Source of the DNA: Aaosphaeria pasadenensis
Taxonomy: Eukaryota > Ascomycota > Dothideomycetes > Pleosporales
DNA: 64,000 bases
Reading direction: 5' to 3'
Assembly (NCBI GenBank): GCA_022813625.1
Contig: JAKLMB010000021.1
Location: 248,001-312,000 of the forward strand
Positions 9,977 to 23,843 of the stretch are shown here, piece after piece; the first letter of the stretch is position 1, and every line of letters begins with the position of its first letter. The translations under genes and the position numbers were made by a program. The notes below the pieces were generated by a model. The model did not search any database and was not told where the DNA came from. It worked only from the letters and a program-made list of their open reading frames with translations.

Positions 9977-12900
9977 ATGTCTATCGAGTTTCCAAAGGAG
10001 GAGGAGCGCATCCTCGCGCGCTGGCAGGAAATTGATGCTTTTCAGAGGCAGGTCGAGCTTGTACGTTCCGTCCTACCACTCTTTCTTTCACTCCAGTGAT
10101 CGCGTGCGACTTCCACTAAAACGAGTTATAGTCAAAAGGCAAACAACCGTATACATTTTACGATGGACCGCCATTCGCGACGGGTATGCCCCATTATGGG
10201 CATCTTCTCGCTTCCACCATCAAAGACATCATTCCCCGATACTGGTCTATGAAGGGTCGTTATGTGGAGCGACGATTCGGCTGGGATACACATGGTGTGC
10301 CCATTGAATACGAAATTGACAAGGAGCTGGGCATGTCTGGCCGAGACGCTGTTCGCGAAATGGGTATCGCAAAATACAACGAGAAATGCAGGGCAATCGT
10401 CATGAGATATGCGACTGAGTGGAGGCACACCATCGATCGATTGGGTCGTTGGATCGATTTCGACCGAGACTACAAGGTACGCTGATGAATACGGACACTA
10501 CGTGGTTACAACTCACATTACGGTAGACTATGGACACAGACTTCATGGAATCCGAATGGTGGGTGTTCAAGAGATTATTCGACAAAGGCGCTGTCTATCG
10601 AGGTTTCAAGGTCATGCCATACAGCACCGCTTTGGGTACCCCCCTAAGCAACTTCGAAGCAACGCAGAACTACAAGGATGTGCAAGACCCTGCTGTGGTG
10701 GTTTCGTTTCCTCTCGTTGATGATTCATCAACTCATCTCTTGGCCTGGTAAGATCGCACGCAACCTGGCTTTTACACTTTTATCTGACTAAATTCTAGGA
10801 CGACTACACCGTGGACTTTGCCCTCGAACACTGCTCTCTGCGCGCACCCTGATTTCGAGTATGTTAAGATTCTTGACGAAGCCTCAGGCAAGCACTACAT
10901 CTTGCTAGAGGCCCTTCTCAAGACGCTCTACAAGGACCCTAAGAAAGCCAAATTCAAGATTGTGCAAAAGCTGAAGGGCAAAGACATGCTTGGCTGGAAA
11001 TATGAGCCACTCTTCGATTACATTTATGAGGAGTTCAAGGACTGCGCTTTTAAGGTGGTTAACGACACCTATGTTACAGCAGACAGTGGTGTTGGTATTG
11101 TCCATCAGGCACCTGCCTATGGTGAGGACGATTACAAGATTGCGGTCAGGCACGGAATCGTCACTGAAGAACGACCCCCACCAAACCCAGTCGACGATCA
11201 GGGCTGCTTCACCTCCGTTGTTCGAGATTTTGAAGGTCAACATGTGAAGAAGGCTGACCGAAACATTATCAAACACCTCAAGGAGTCCGGCCGACTTGTG
11301 GTTGATTCGCAAATCACCCATAGTTACCCATTCTGTTGGCGTTCTGATACACCTCTCATCTACCGCACTGTCCCATCATGGTTTATCAAGATCCAGGACA
11401 TCATCCCAAAGATGCTGGAGAACATTGAGAGCTCTCACTGGGTTCCATCCTTCGTAAAGGAAAAGCGTTTCGCTAACTGGATCCAAAATTCCCCTGATTG
11501 GGCTGTTTCCCGTAACCGCTTCTGGGGAACACCGCTCCCCGTTTGGGTTAGCGATGACATGAAGGAGATAGTTTGTGTGGGTAGCATTCAAGAGCTAAAG
11601 GATCTCAGCGGCTACACGGGCGAGCTTACTGATCTTCATCGCGACAAGATCGACGATATCACTATTCCGAGCAAGCAGGGCAAGGGAGTCTTGCGTAGGG
11701 CTCCTGAGGTGTTCGACTGCTGGTTTGAATCCGGCTCCATGCCGTATGCAAGCCAGCATTACCCATTCGAGAACGTAGAGCATTTCGAAAAGTCCTTCCC
11801 AGGTGATTTTATTGCCGAGGGCCTAGACCAGACTCGTGGTTGGTTCTACACCCTTACAGTGTTGGGAACCCACCTTTTCGGTGTTCTGCCATTCAAGAAC
11901 TGTGTGGTGAACGGTATCGTCTTGGCAGAGGATGGAAAGAAGATGTCGAAGCGCCTTAAGAATTACCCTGACCCTCTTCTCATCATGAACAGCTATGGGT
12001 CGGATGCTCTCAGGTTGTACCTCATCAATTCGCCGGTTGTCCGTGCTGAGACACTTCGTTTCAAAGAGGCTGGCGTGAAGGAGATTGTCTCCAAGGTTTT
12101 GCTACCTTTATGGAACAGTTACCAATTCTTCGAGCAGCAGGTGACACTTCTCAAGAAGGTTGCCGGCCTGCACTTTGTTTTCGACCCGGCGGCGGAGAAA
12201 ACAAACACCAATGTGCTTGATCGATGGATCTTGGCATCCTGCCAATCATTGCTCAAATTCGTCAATGCAGAGATGGCTGCCTATCGTTTGTACACCGTGG
12301 TTCCTCAATTACTGAACGTAAGCATTTTCGACTAACCACCTCGTCTGTTCATGCTGACCTAATGACAGTTGATTGATAACACCACCAACTGGTACATTCG
12401 ATTCAACCGTCGCCGACTGAAGGGTGAATACGGTCTCGAGGATACAACCCATGCTTTGAACACATTGTTTGAGGTTCTCTACACCCTCTGCCGAGGACTG
12501 GCACCATTCACACCCTTCATTACCGAAAACATCTACCTTCGACTTGTTGCCCATATTCCCAAGGAGCTCCACGCTGAGGACGACCGCAGTGTCCACTTCT
12601 TGCCGTTCCCTGAAGTGCGAGAGGAACTCTTCGACGAGGTTGTCGAGCGACAAGTCAAGCGTATGCAGGCCGTTATCGAACTTGGCCGTATCTGCAGAGA
12701 CCGCGCGAACAAGGGTCTCAAGACCCCTCTGAAGACTCTTGTGGTTATTCACCCTGACCAAGAGTATCTCGACGACATCAAGTCTCTCGAAAATTACATT
12801 GTTGAGGAGCTCAACATCCGGGATTTGGTGCTCTCTAGCGACGAAGAAAAATACAGCGTCCAATATTCAGCTTCGGCAGATTTCTCAATTCTGGGCAAGA

Positions 12901-13439
12901 AGCTGAAGAAGGATGCTGTCAAGGTCAAGAAGGCATTGCCAAGCCTAAGCAGTCAAGATATCAAGGACTACCTCAAGAATGGGGAAATGTTGGTTGATGG
13001 CATCCGTATCGAAAAGGATGATCTCACTGTCAGAAGAGGCCTTGCAAAGGAAGACAAGAACAAAGATCAAGAATTCAACACTGACAATGACGTCCTGATC
13101 ATCCTTGACGTAGCTAGCTACCCCGAGTTGGAGCAAGAGGGTTTGGCACGAGAGATCGTTCGCCGTGTTCAAGACCTTCGAAAGAAGGCTGGCTTGGTGC
13201 CTACAGACGATGTGGGTATGGAGTATCGTGTGCTGAGCGATCCTGAGAAGGTTGGTCTTGAAGCATGCTTCGCAGGTCAGGGCGCTCTGTTCGAGAAGGC
13301 CTTGCGACGCAATGTTGATAAGCATGTCGTCACAGAGGTTGAGGGCAAGATCCCTGAGAATGACGATGAGACAGTCATTGCCAAGGAGGAGTTCGAATTA
13401 CAAAAAGCAACATTCTTGCTACGCCTTGTCAAGTTATGA
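9977..13439 (+). CDS. ILS1: Cytosolic isoleucyl-tRNA synthetase
   Basis: Class I aminoacyl-tRNA synthetase that charges tRNA-Ile in the cytosol. Exons are 9977-10060, 10132-10476, 10527-10747, 10799-12317 and 12369-13439, giving 1079 aa, close to the roughly 1070 aa of the yeast enzyme. The HIGH motif appears as HYGH (residues 49-52, in GMPHYGH). The KMSKS motif appears as KMSKR near residues 598-602. Between them lies the editing (CP1) domain with the AWTTTPWTLPSN signature, which is rebuilt exactly by joining exons 3 and 4. The anticodon-binding domain and the eukaryote-specific C-terminal extension fill the last 400 residues. There is no mitochondrial presequence, so this is the cytosolic enzyme. 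A TGACTCA site lies 90 bases upstream. Confidence 0.97.
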
Positions 13440-14301
13440 GCATAGGCCAAAAAAGAAAAAAAAAACGCATGTGGCGCATAGGTATATGGATGGTTGCGAT
13501 TGTGATATCAGAATCTTTCATAGATAGAGTTTCAAACATCAGGCATTAAACAAAATCTTTCTCATCAAACGCAAACGCCGATTCCATTATGCAGTGTCGT
13601 TTGGATACATGACCGCTTTTTCCTACCCTAGCGTTCATGTCCTTCTTTTACTCGCAGCCTAGAGAATTAGTTAGTCGAGCCTCCACTGGAAAGTTTCAGA
13701 GCCACTGACTAGGAAACAATCCTTCAATCTCAAAAATTCCACGGAGCACTTGTCTTTATAGACATTGTTATAGTCTGCCACTATGCATTTCCCATATAAG
13801 GAGGCCTATCCCTATCAACGAAGAACATTGTCGAACGATATGACTTATTCTCACTTCTTTTGAGCACTTAGCAGCGGCAGTAGCAAACTTATCGATAGGC
13901 CGCGTTCGACTGGACATGGCGATGGTTGAAGTTGACAATCACAATGAAGTGGTCCCGATCGACGAATTGAATAATGGAAGTTTAAAATGTCATGACATAA
14001 GCTATTATTGACGATAAAGTGGCACGTGCATGGCTTGGCACCTAGAACATCGATAGCTGTGAACCAACCGCCGACAACAAAGCGCGTCGAACGCATTCAT
14101 GAGTACCAACCCCAACAACGTCCTTCGCACCCGTTCGTTGTCATTTTTTTGACACTGTAATGCTTAATTCCTACTGCGCTGAGACTGTCACTATCCTCGC
14201 GTCATTACTATATCGTGCCCAAAATCTCATCATCCTTCATATTCTCGCATCCATCTCATGCCGTCGAGAAAGCGCGTTCGTCGGTCGAGTCGCAAACACG
14301 A
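13440..14301. other. Intergenic region ILS1 - SFI1
   Basis: Contains the ILS1 3' UTR, with an A-rich run just after the stop, and the upstream region of SFI1. No gene, RNA or repeat is recognised. A short upstream ATG frame near 14258 ends before the SFI1 coding start and could be a small upstream ORF. Confidence 0.5.
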
Positions 14302-17300
14302 ATGCCGCCCTCCATGAGCACAAACAACGATGACATTGGTCAACAACTAACGAATGAAGGTACGAAGCATTGCTAGCATTCAAAAGATTCAATATATTTA
14401 CAAAGGTAGAAATCAAAACCCTTTACGATATCGTCGAACTTGCGCAAACTCTCCCCGGCCCACGATACCGCGCCCTTTTTGCTGCGTACGATCGCATCCG
14501 CGCTCAGGGGAATAGAATTCAAGATGGGAGTCGCTGCTTCACTTTCCTGTTACGCATGCAGGATGAAAGAGCGAGGGAAGACACAAGTCTGGTAGACACG
14601 TTCCAGCGCGTTCTGCTAGACATGGGCATTCAGGTTGAGGTTGACCCAACTGGCGAAGGTGTTGAAATTACCGATTCCCAGCTCGAAGTGAATAATGGCG
14701 CAGATACCCAGGAGGTGCATTTGGATCCGAGGGCCTCGGGGCGTATTCTTTCACGGAGAAGCAGCTTCGACTCCTTCTTCGATGGGTCAGCCGACAAAGT
14801 TGCTGGGACCGAACGTGAACATCGCCTACCCTATCGTACAAGAGCAGATGCCTCGAGTTCCACAGGAGTTGCGGTGAAGAAGAAGAGGCGCTCAATGTCA
14901 AATACCGAAACTCGGACTGGGGCGTTTACCTACGAACAGCGCCATGCTGAAATGAATGGCACCAGTAGTAGAAGATCTGTGTCTAATCAGGTTCCCATCC
15001 GCGGACGACGAAATGCGTCGGAATCTAGTCGGGGCAGTCTGCGAATCAGACGAGCTGGAGAGGACGACATCGATACGCACGAGTTTAGCGACTATGACGG
15101 CGACGACAGCCAACACACGGATAGCTTCGACCGTTCGCATGTACAAATACCTGGAGTTAATGCACCAATACCCGGAGATTTTCATCAGCTGAGCTCAGAT
15201 CCACAACCCATCTTGTACGGCTCAATCTACCGGCCATCAGAGACCCAAATATGGCGTGATGCCCAAGTATTTGATAGTCACCGAGTTTCTGCACTTGCCA
15301 ACCGATTTTTACAGAATTGGCGAGATCGCCTGCGCGACCATCACAAGCAGATAGATGATATGCATGCAGCAGCCATTGCGTTTGACAGGAACGTTCTACT
15401 GAAGGCCTCCGTCGAGTCGTGGAAAATTGCATATCAGAACAAACGTGCAGCTCTCGAAACAAATCTATTCTTCGATCGCCTAGAATCCCGAGCGGCGAAG
15501 GCCCGCAATCTTTTCCTCTTGACAAAAGCATTCACCCATTGGGCGAAAAGCGCGGAAGACGAGGTTCAGAGGACATCAGTCGCCAGGCGCCACATCATCC
15601 GGACAAAATACTTCAACGCATGGCGCGATATAACTGCTGTCAACGAGCTCAAGATACAGCATTTCGTTCTAGGCAACTTTATTCGAAAATGGTGCACTCG
15701 CGCTGTGAATGTGAACAGCCAGAATGATCTTGCTGTTGATCTGTACCTTGAAAACCTTAAGAACAGAACATACTGGAAGTGGTTCCACGCTTTTGCGAAC
15801 CGCAATGCGCCATTGTATCATGCGAAGCGATTAGCAAAGCAGTATTTTCACAGATGGCTTGAGATTACAAGGGTCACCAAGGAAAGAAACGCATTTGAAG
15901 GCTATAGAAGGGATCGAAACGTGCTGCGCGATATCCTGGATAGGTTGAGCCAGAGGACTGCCGCGTTGCGAAGCATGGAGCTTCAGGCAGACGAATATCG
16001 ACGGACAGCGCTTCTATCATCCGCCTTCTACACCTTATCGAAGCAAAGCCAATTGCGCCCAATAGAAAGGGCAGTCTACCGATCTAGCCAGGCCCGTATA
16101 GTTGACACATTGCTTCAATTATGGCGACGGGACACTCGTCTATCACTCCAAGCTAAATTTGTGGATAGAGAGCGTATTCTCCGAAATGCACTTACGGTGT
16201 GGAACGATGCTCTTCGAACCAAAGAGATGAAGAGGACAATCGATGACAGGGTCCTAATTGGCTGTCTCTATAAATGGTCTCTAGCAACGCGAGTGTCGTC
16301 CACGCGCCGAACACACGAGTTCGATAATGCGAAGGGCATTCTGAATTATTGGCTTGCCAGGACACGGGATCGAGAAACACGATTGGCAAGCGCCGAAAGA
16401 AAGTTTGCCCAACATAGGAGAGCAAATCTAATGAAGTCAGCTCTGGCAAAGCTTGAAAATGCCACCCTTGATCGAAGAAATCAGCAATCTCTGGCCGTCA
16501 GGATTCACGATTCAAAATTAAATCAAACCTATCTCCCAATTGTGACGTCAAGGCTAGATGTCCTACGACAGATGAACGATTGGGCCGATCGCGCACGTTA
16601 TTATATAACAACCAAACACGCGTTGCAACAGTGGCATAAGGCGACTGAGGGTGCTAGGCGCGCTCGCAGGCGAGAGGCATATACCCAATTTCGAAGGGAA
16701 ATCAAGCTGAATCTTGTTCGTCGCACGTTCAACCTGTGGAGAAATAAATTAGACCGATTCACCACTGAACAACAGAAGGCCACGGAGATCTTAGACGACC
16801 GTATCTTGGGTATAACTTCACAACTACTCATTCAATGGAAGGAGCGGAGCACGATGGTTTGTGATGCACGCCGAGTTGCAGAGCAAAGAGATGAACTTGG
16901 TCTACTCAGAGCTCACATGTCTAAGTTGTTAAGAACGCATTGGACGTTACGCGACATGGACAATCAAGCTGTCGCACTCAAACAGGAGTCCACCGAACTA
17001 ATCGCTGTGTCAAGTATCAAGAAGCTCGGTTGGCGACTTTGGAATGTACAGCGACAGAGGGATATGGCGATCCAACTGCACCGTCGTAATTTCGAAAAGA
17101 ATACCCGTGCCATGATTCGATTTTGGCTTGAACAGACAAAAGAACTAATTGCCACTCGCCGACACAGTCCGTCGCCGAGTGCTCGAACCACCAGTCGTCA
17201 TGAAGGAGGAGTAGTTCCTGAGCAACCGCAGTCATACGAGTGGGACGATGAAGCGGGTGATGAAACTCGTCGACTCGAAGGTTGGACCGCCTTCGACGAA

Positions 17301-17849
17301 AATTCGTTGGGTGTTGCTAACCTTGATTTCCCGTCAACGGGCTCGCCATCGCAGCAGACACCTGCAAGCTTCATGTTGGATCTAAGCCAACGCCCATCTG
17401 TTCTATCACAAAGCCGACCAGCTACCTATTCTCACCCACAATCATCCATGCGACCACCAACTATCGCTGAAGTCAATGATCTTGATGACGAAGCAGAGGG
17501 CGAATTTTGGTCATCGACCCCAATGCCACCATCCGCGAAGCCTGGCTATCTAAAGACACCAAGCAAGCGTAGTGTCGCCCGCGCAAAGCATCCTGAATTA
17601 CCCGCCAGCCCAGGGAAGCGGCAGGTGCTGCCTGCAATTTTAGAGAGAATGGGTACCGCAAGCGCGCCACCAGTCCCAGGGTTGTCTACCAGAGATATTA
17701 GTTTTGGAGGAGTCACGAGCTTTGAGCGACGGCTACGGGAGGGTGGATTCGGCAGAACCTTTGCCGCTCCCCACGGGCAGAGGAGCAGTTTTCGTGGACA
17801 AGGAAGAGGGGACCGCCGAGTTGGGTTCGGTGACACGCCTGCTCGTTGA
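14302..17849 (+). CDS. SFI1: Sfi1-type spindle pole body protein
   Basis: Centrin-binding structural protein of the spindle pole body half-bridge, needed for its duplication. A 58-base first exon (14302-14359) joins an exon at 14410-17849, giving 1165 aa. The junction creates LTNEEIKTLYDIVELAQ, which fits the conserved N-terminal region of fungal Sfi1 proteins. Residues of roughly 310-930 form a long helical array of about sixteen imperfect repeats, each with a Trp in a hydrophobic/aromatic setting (for example FLQNWRDRL, AFTHWAKSA, YFNAWRDIT, YFHRWLEIT, MIRFWLEQT); these are the expected Cdc31/centrin sites. The N-terminal 300 and C-terminal 220 residues are low complexity, with several S/T-P sites in the tail that could be CDK targets. 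The 14302 Met is preferred because the frame of the Met at 14258 stops early. Confidence 0.93.
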
Positions 17850-18066
17850 TCCTCAGTACAAGACGGAATTGAAAACAGTCATTGGCTGTGCTCTTGTATT
17901 GAATCTTTTATGATACCCATATTGTTGCTTACATCTACACATCGAATGCTATTATTTGGATAACGCGGTGCTCCTCTTGTACTGCTAAAATCATCATTGC
18001 GTTGCATTCAGGCGTTCCTCATGAAAACGTATGGCAATCCCCGCTATTTCTCAACTGCTCGTTAAA

Positions 18067-19772
18067 TCAACAGATTTGCCTCCTCTTAAATCTGCAAATA
18101 ACGTTGTCCTGCATGACGAAAGTCGCGTTCTGCGTAGTCCAAGGTTCATCGTGTGCCATCTCGACGTCAAAATTGCGAAGGATCTCAACAGTGATTTTAT
18201 ACGTTTCGACCATCGCAAGCTAGGATCAGCGCGTTAGTAGAGGATATCAAGCATCTGCCAGCCAAACGCGAACTACTCACATGTTTGCCAGTACAGGTCC
18301 TGGTTCCTGCGCCAAAATTGATTAAAGCTCTGTCCATGAACCTACTTCGCTCTTCGCTCTCCAACCATCTTTCAGGTCTGAAGAGATATGCATCGTGTCC
18401 GAAGATCTCCCTAGAGTACTGTACACAACCTGGATTCATGCCAATCCTATAACCCGGTGGGATGAGTACGCCTGCAACCTTGACGCCTTCAGGTGGGGCA
18501 TATCTCTGCATCGACGCCTGAAAACTTGGAAATATCCGCATTGCCTCCTTCACTACGGCGGTCAAGTATGGCAGTTTAACAGCGTCATTGTATTTGACGG
18601 GATAACCCAGGACTCCGAGAGCCGTGTAATAATCGATTTCGTCGTGGACCTTCTTCATGACCGCGGGATGTTTCATCAGGTAGTAGAAAATGGCCCGTAG
18701 GGCGATAGCAGTGCTGTCAGCGCCGGCCATGCTGGGAGACAGTGTCAGATCGAGTTTTGATTGGGCAGAAAATAAACCTACACGGCAGTCCACATTTCGT
18801 TCGTCACCTCATTGCGAGTGAAGCCTTCGGTTTCCCCCTTTTGGTGCACAATGGCTGTTAGTAACGATATCATGTCATGCCGCTTGAACGTATCTTCCTG
18901 GCTTCGTCTCATCGCATCGGCCGTTTCGCGAAGGGCCGTTTTCCTGATGTTATCGACCGCGATGATCGCCTTGAGTAACGGTGGTACAAAGATCGCGGTG
19001 GTCATGAGTACGCCCCGGGCATAGGAAGGAGCCTGTGCGATAAACGAAAGAAACGGCATAGCCTTGTGGACCGCGGCGATGTAGTTTCCATGGTCATGAC
19101 TATCTTGCAAGAAGCCGAACTGTTTTCCAAAGAAGACGGCACCAATGACATCGTACGTGTACCTGGAGGAATAAGCAAAGTCAGCGCGCAGCCATACAAT
19201 TGGGTCGCACCGATCGCCTACATTTCCAACCACAACCCAAAATCGAAGGCCTCAGTCCGGTCTGCGAACCCTCGTAGTCGCTCTACAAACAGGGTCACGC
19301 AACCGTCCACGGAATCCTCATTCTTGAGAATGTTGGACATGGAGTAAACGCCACTGACTAGTTTACGGTAGACCGCATGTTCCTTTTCGTTGATGCTGGT
19401 GAACATGTCCGGTCGGCTGGGAATGGCAACGGCACGAAATACGGAATAGAAGTCCGTCTTCTCCAAGGGACGCTGAGTTGAGTATATTTTGGCGATTTCC
19501 GCGGGATCATTAGACTGGACCTCATGAGGCGCAACACGCAACAAAGGACCATATTGCTCGTGAAGCTTGCGTTGCACGATTTCCTGATCCCCACGGTACA
19601 TGCGATACATCATCCATGTACGACTGATGGAGGCCCAGAATGGCCCTGGCACTGTGGCGAGAGGGTGCAAGGTACGAGCATAGATGATCCATAAAAACCA
19701 ATATACGGCCAGGCCGATGGGGAGGATGACCGTTGACCAGGTTTGAAGGGTTATCCCAACGAGCAGTGCCAT
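18067..19772 (-). CDS. Cytochrome P450, pisatin-demethylase-like
   Basis: Membrane-anchored monooxygenase of the microsomal class. Exons (minus strand) are 19222-19772, 18782-19162, 18281-18731 and 18067-18219, giving 511 aa, the usual P450 length. An N-terminal hydrophobic anchor covers about residues 8-30, followed by the Pro-rich hinge (LATVPGPFW). The I-helix motif AGADST (near 312) is restored by the second splice. The K-helix ExxR is EAMR, followed by FRPERW. The heme loop FGAGTRTCTGKH has Cys457 as axial ligand. The last intron falls directly after the heme loop and the fourth exon supplies the final 50 residues. It most resembles fungal P450s annotated as pisatin demethylase or benzoate hydroxylase types. 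Neighbours give no substrate clue, because no biosynthetic cluster genes are adjacent. Confidence 0.93.
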
Positions 19773-21506
19773 TTGTGCTATGGTATGAGACGTTGCTCAA
19801 CACAGAGAGGGGGGAGCCAGACGCAGGAAGAACAGAATTGAGAGAAGGCCGGGTTTTGGGACCGTACAATGGGGACCATGGCGCAAAAGGAACCTCTCAC
19901 TTAGATAAACCCCCATGCCCCCTTGACAACATTCCGGTTCAATGACCCGAGCTGTCACCTTAGCAGGGAGATTTGGCACTATTCACGCATGAGAATACAT
20001 TGCACCTAGACAACCCGGGTAACGAACCTATTGCAAACGGTCTGAGGCAGGCGAACAAATCATCCCACAGCACTACGGTAAACTCTGCGTTGCAGGGTAT
20101 CTTCAGAGTGTAGGTGTTAGGATAACTTGGGGACAAGTTCTCGCGCTAAGCAGTCTGGATACGGGTCGATTTCCTATTTGTGTTACATTCGTGACTTTCT
20201 GTTGATTGCTTCAGCAGGCATAGAAAGTTCGTCTGTCGTACACCCCAGCACAAGTGCCATCCATGGCGTCTGAGCACGCGAAAGAAACGGTCGCGGCGCC
20301 AATGACATTCCCTAGTATGAATGCCGTGGCGTCCATCAACGACCCGAACCGTCAACCCGCATATTGACCCTGGGCTATATTGCTTTCCTCAATTTTAAAA
20401 GTGCTGTGATTGAGGCAGCCAAGCCGTCTGCTATCGTCGATCTTTGACTGTTCTTCAGTTGTTCCGACACCACAATCACCAGCCCCAACTATGTACTCCG
20501 TAGAGGCATCAAAGAATGCAATCATCCGAACCACTTCCTCCGAATACGAAAGACAGCAAACAGTCGAGCTGAAGCGAATCTTCCAAACTTTATTTTGGGT
20601 GGGGTTGCATTTCCACTGTACTGCATATGTACCCTACCGGGGACTCCACTCGTTTCCGCGTGCTCGGAATGTGGCGCTATGGCAGCCAATGATTCCATGC
20701 AAGATCCGTTGCTTTTTCCAATGAGCGGTGTCTCCTTCAATTGACTGATCGCAGATGGTAGAGGAAACTGGGGTAACCCTCCTACGGGTCGGTCCTTTTC
20801 TTCTTGCCGTTGACCATCCGTCAAGTGTCTCGAGGACCCATATTTCCTCCTTACCTCTATCTCAACCTCACTGGACTCTCGGTTGGCTACGTACTGTACA
20901 GAGTTACTCGAGACTAGCTGAACAACATGCACCACCAAGTTCCATGGGCAGTGACAGGAGTTGGAGAGCACGCAATTGGCCGGTCTGCTCTTAGACTTCT
21001 TACACCCCTAGTTATGGCTGAATGAATCCAAGCCATCGTACTCCCGTGGCACTGGTCAGGAATTCCCGAGGTGCATCCTTTCCCCGAGATCCTAGTAATT
21101 CACCTATGCATTACGCGTGGGGCGCTTATACCCTCCTTCCTGGCCCAAGAAGCACCCATCACAAACGTCAAAACAGCAGGATCCTGAACTGTCAAAGAGA
21201 AAAGAAAACATGCAAGGTGCAGCATCCTCTCATTCTGTAAGAAGCCCCGAAGGATTGTCAGTGCGGAAGATCCTCAAACTTGTTACATGCCTTGTATTCG
21301 ACCGTTTGTCAAGGGTGGATGTGCGGGGGCGTATTTTGTGAAGCAAAAGCAACGGGTGTAACAATGCGGTCGTCTTTCCCTGCCTGCGTGTTCCTTTTAA
21401 GATTCCGCTCCTCGATCTGTCGGCGTTTTTAGACGTCTGTCATTTTGGAAACATACCCTACCGCAATTCCTGTCCCGCTTCATGTGCGCTTAGATAGGCA
21501 TCTAAC
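19773..21506. other. Intergenic region P450 - CFEM receptor
   Basis: Both flanking genes are transcribed away from this 1.7 kb. Short frames near 20264-20365, 20410-20724 (plus) and 20522-20971 (minus) show no recognisable domain and no convincing introns. One TACTCCGTA motif lies at 20494-20502. A decayed gene is possible, but I cannot support one. Confidence 0.45.
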
Positions 21507-23107
21507 ATGAAGTTATCCGCAACTTTCGGCCTCATCCTCGGCTTAATAGGTTGTCTTCTCAGTCAGGTATCAGCGCAGCAGGCGCTGCCTCCGTGTGCTG
21601 TAGGTTATTCAGATTTCAGCCTTGCTCCGTCTTAACTAACTTCACAAGGAACGATGCTTTGTTCAGGCGATCACAAACCAGACGACATGTTCTCCAACAG
21701 ACATGCAATGTGTTTGTACGGATGAAGCGCTGAACAATGCTATTCAAGGCTGTGTTATGACAAGCTGCACTGTGAAGGAAGGCCTCAGTGAGTTTCCACT
21801 CATCCTTGAGTGACGAATTCAGATAATAACCGTTTACAAGCCGCCGTGAATGTGACCTCAACAAGATGTGGAGTCCCTGTGCGCGATCGTGGCACTTCTC
21901 TCTTGGTCGTAGCCATCTTATCAGCCGTGGGCGCCATTATCGCTGTTACTATTCGAACGACTGTTGGACTGGTGCAGAAAACATTTGGTTTCGATGACAT
22001 CTTTGCACTTCTTGCAGCCTTATTCGGAGTTCCAGTTGCTATCATGCAATGCAATACGCCGGGGCTCGGGTTTGGACGAGATACTTGGACGGTCAAGATA
22101 GAGAACATCTATACCGTTCAAAAGGTACCTTCCCCTTGTCTGCGTAGACTTTTCGTACTTTGATCTGATCATCCTAGATGGTGTATGCTTCTCAATGTTG
22201 TTACTTTCTCTCTTCAGGATTCACAAAGCTCACCTTCTTGGTTTTCTTTTTGCGAATCTTTGCAGATCAAAGGACCCATCGTATCTGTTATGTCTTGATA
22301 GGCTGCTCCGTCGCCTATACCTTGGCCTTTGAATTGACCATGATATTCGCCTGTCGACCCATATCTGCTGTCTGGACAGCCTGGGATATGGAGTCTCAGG
22401 TCGATTATTGTATCAATCAGCACACATTCTATTATGTTGCTGCTTCGTTCAATATAGCCATTGACATTGCCATTATTTTGATCCCTATCCCAGAATTGAG
22501 GAAACTCAAGCTGAGTTTGAAGAGAAAGTGCTTTCTTTTCTCCATCTTTGGAGTAGGAGGGATGTAAGTACATTCTCACCTTTCCGACTTCCGTGATTAG
22601 GTGCGTGGTGGACTAACCTTTGGCAGTACAATCGTAGTTTCGTGTATTCGTCTTGAATCTCTTGCTCACTTCGCAACGTCAACGAACCCCATGTACGACA
22701 ACCTGATGAGCGCCGTCTTCTCCGTTCTAGAAGTCAATGTCGGTATTATCTGCATTTGCATGCCTTCATTCCGACGATTCCTCGCCAGAATCATACCGGG
22801 ATGCTTTGGCACGACGCAAGCCGATTCCGACGAGTCGGGAGAAACACCCAATGCCCGAGTCTCCACCGCGAAAAGAAGTGGACCCAAAAGAATACCTACC
22901 ATATCCGGAAGCCTGTTCGATACAGCTATCATGAAGACAGTGGATACAAAGGTGGAGACTGTGAAGGGCAGTGATGACGAATTGAGGTTGGTCGATATAT
23001 CAAGAGATGGAAAGAACATGGCATCGAGCACTACGGAGAGCGCGGAAGGAAAGTTTAGTATGGCGACAGGGCGGAACAGGAGCCAGGAGACATTTTCAGT
23101 TCCCTGA
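21507..23107 (+). CDS. CFEM-domain seven-helix receptor (Pth11-like)
   Basis: Probable plasma-membrane GPCR-like protein of the Pezizomycotina Pth11 class. Exons are 21507-21599, 21649-21787, 21823-22124, 22178-22563 and 22627-23107, giving 466 aa. A signal peptide (MKLSATFGLILGLIGCLLS, cleavage near QVSA) precedes a CFEM domain at about residues 28-95. Cysteines in PPCAERC, TTC, QCVC, GC and SC, plus the last one in TRCG, make the eight expected. Seven hydrophobic helices follow, with typical family strings such as FGFDDIFALLA, SSGFTKLTFLVFFLRIF and AVFSVLEVNVGIICICMP. The C-terminal 120 residues are Ser/Thr-rich and cytosolic. In pathogenic fungi Pth11 senses host surface cues; the ligand here is unknown. 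Confidence 0.93.
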
Positions 23108-23843
23108 TCGCGATGATCCCATAGTGGTCACTCGTTGCAGCGGTGGCTGCTCCAACCCTCGGCATGCCGGACGAAACTTCGGCTTTGACTTCAGATCAGG
23201 GCCGAGTGGCGGCTTCCAGGAACATTCTTCTCGTTCCTCAAACAGTAGATAAGGTTGAAGATATCTCAGGTGCATAGGGGATCGATTGCAGGCCGCTTGA
23301 AGAGCTCGGCATGTATATGTTATCCATGATCAGCGGCATTCGGATTTTTGCATAGCAGGCGCGAATATTTCTAGTGTATGGCCAACGTTGGGACTTTTGA
23401 TATAAGCTGCAATGTGATTCGTGGACCTGAATCCAAGGCAGGAGACTATATTGACTATATTTTACGAATTGATATGGCTTAGACTTCTCTCCTATTAAAA
23501 CCTCGTTCCTATCAACTTCACGCAGTCTTACATTTTAATCATGTGTCCTGAAAACATCTTGCGCGGCCTCAGTGACTGGATCACGATGAAAAGCAACTCT
23601 TCTTCTCCTTTCTGAACTATAATGTTGATCAATGAGATTATTTGTCTTGAATTACGAGTACATTGCAAATCTTTGACAATAGACTTGCTGTGCACAACGA
23701 CTCCCTGTCTCGTAGAATCAGCAATGACGAAAGTGTCAGAATCTTACCACCGCTCGATCCCCACCTTGATCAATTCTTGTGCTCTATCCACCTGCACTAA
23801 AATCCTTCGTCGCATAGATTTTCTCATATCGTTGTGAAGGAAG

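Noticed and set aside
18067..23107. Secondary-metabolite cluster around the P450
   Set aside because: No polyketide synthase, peptide synthetase, terpene cyclase or cluster-type regulator lies nearby.
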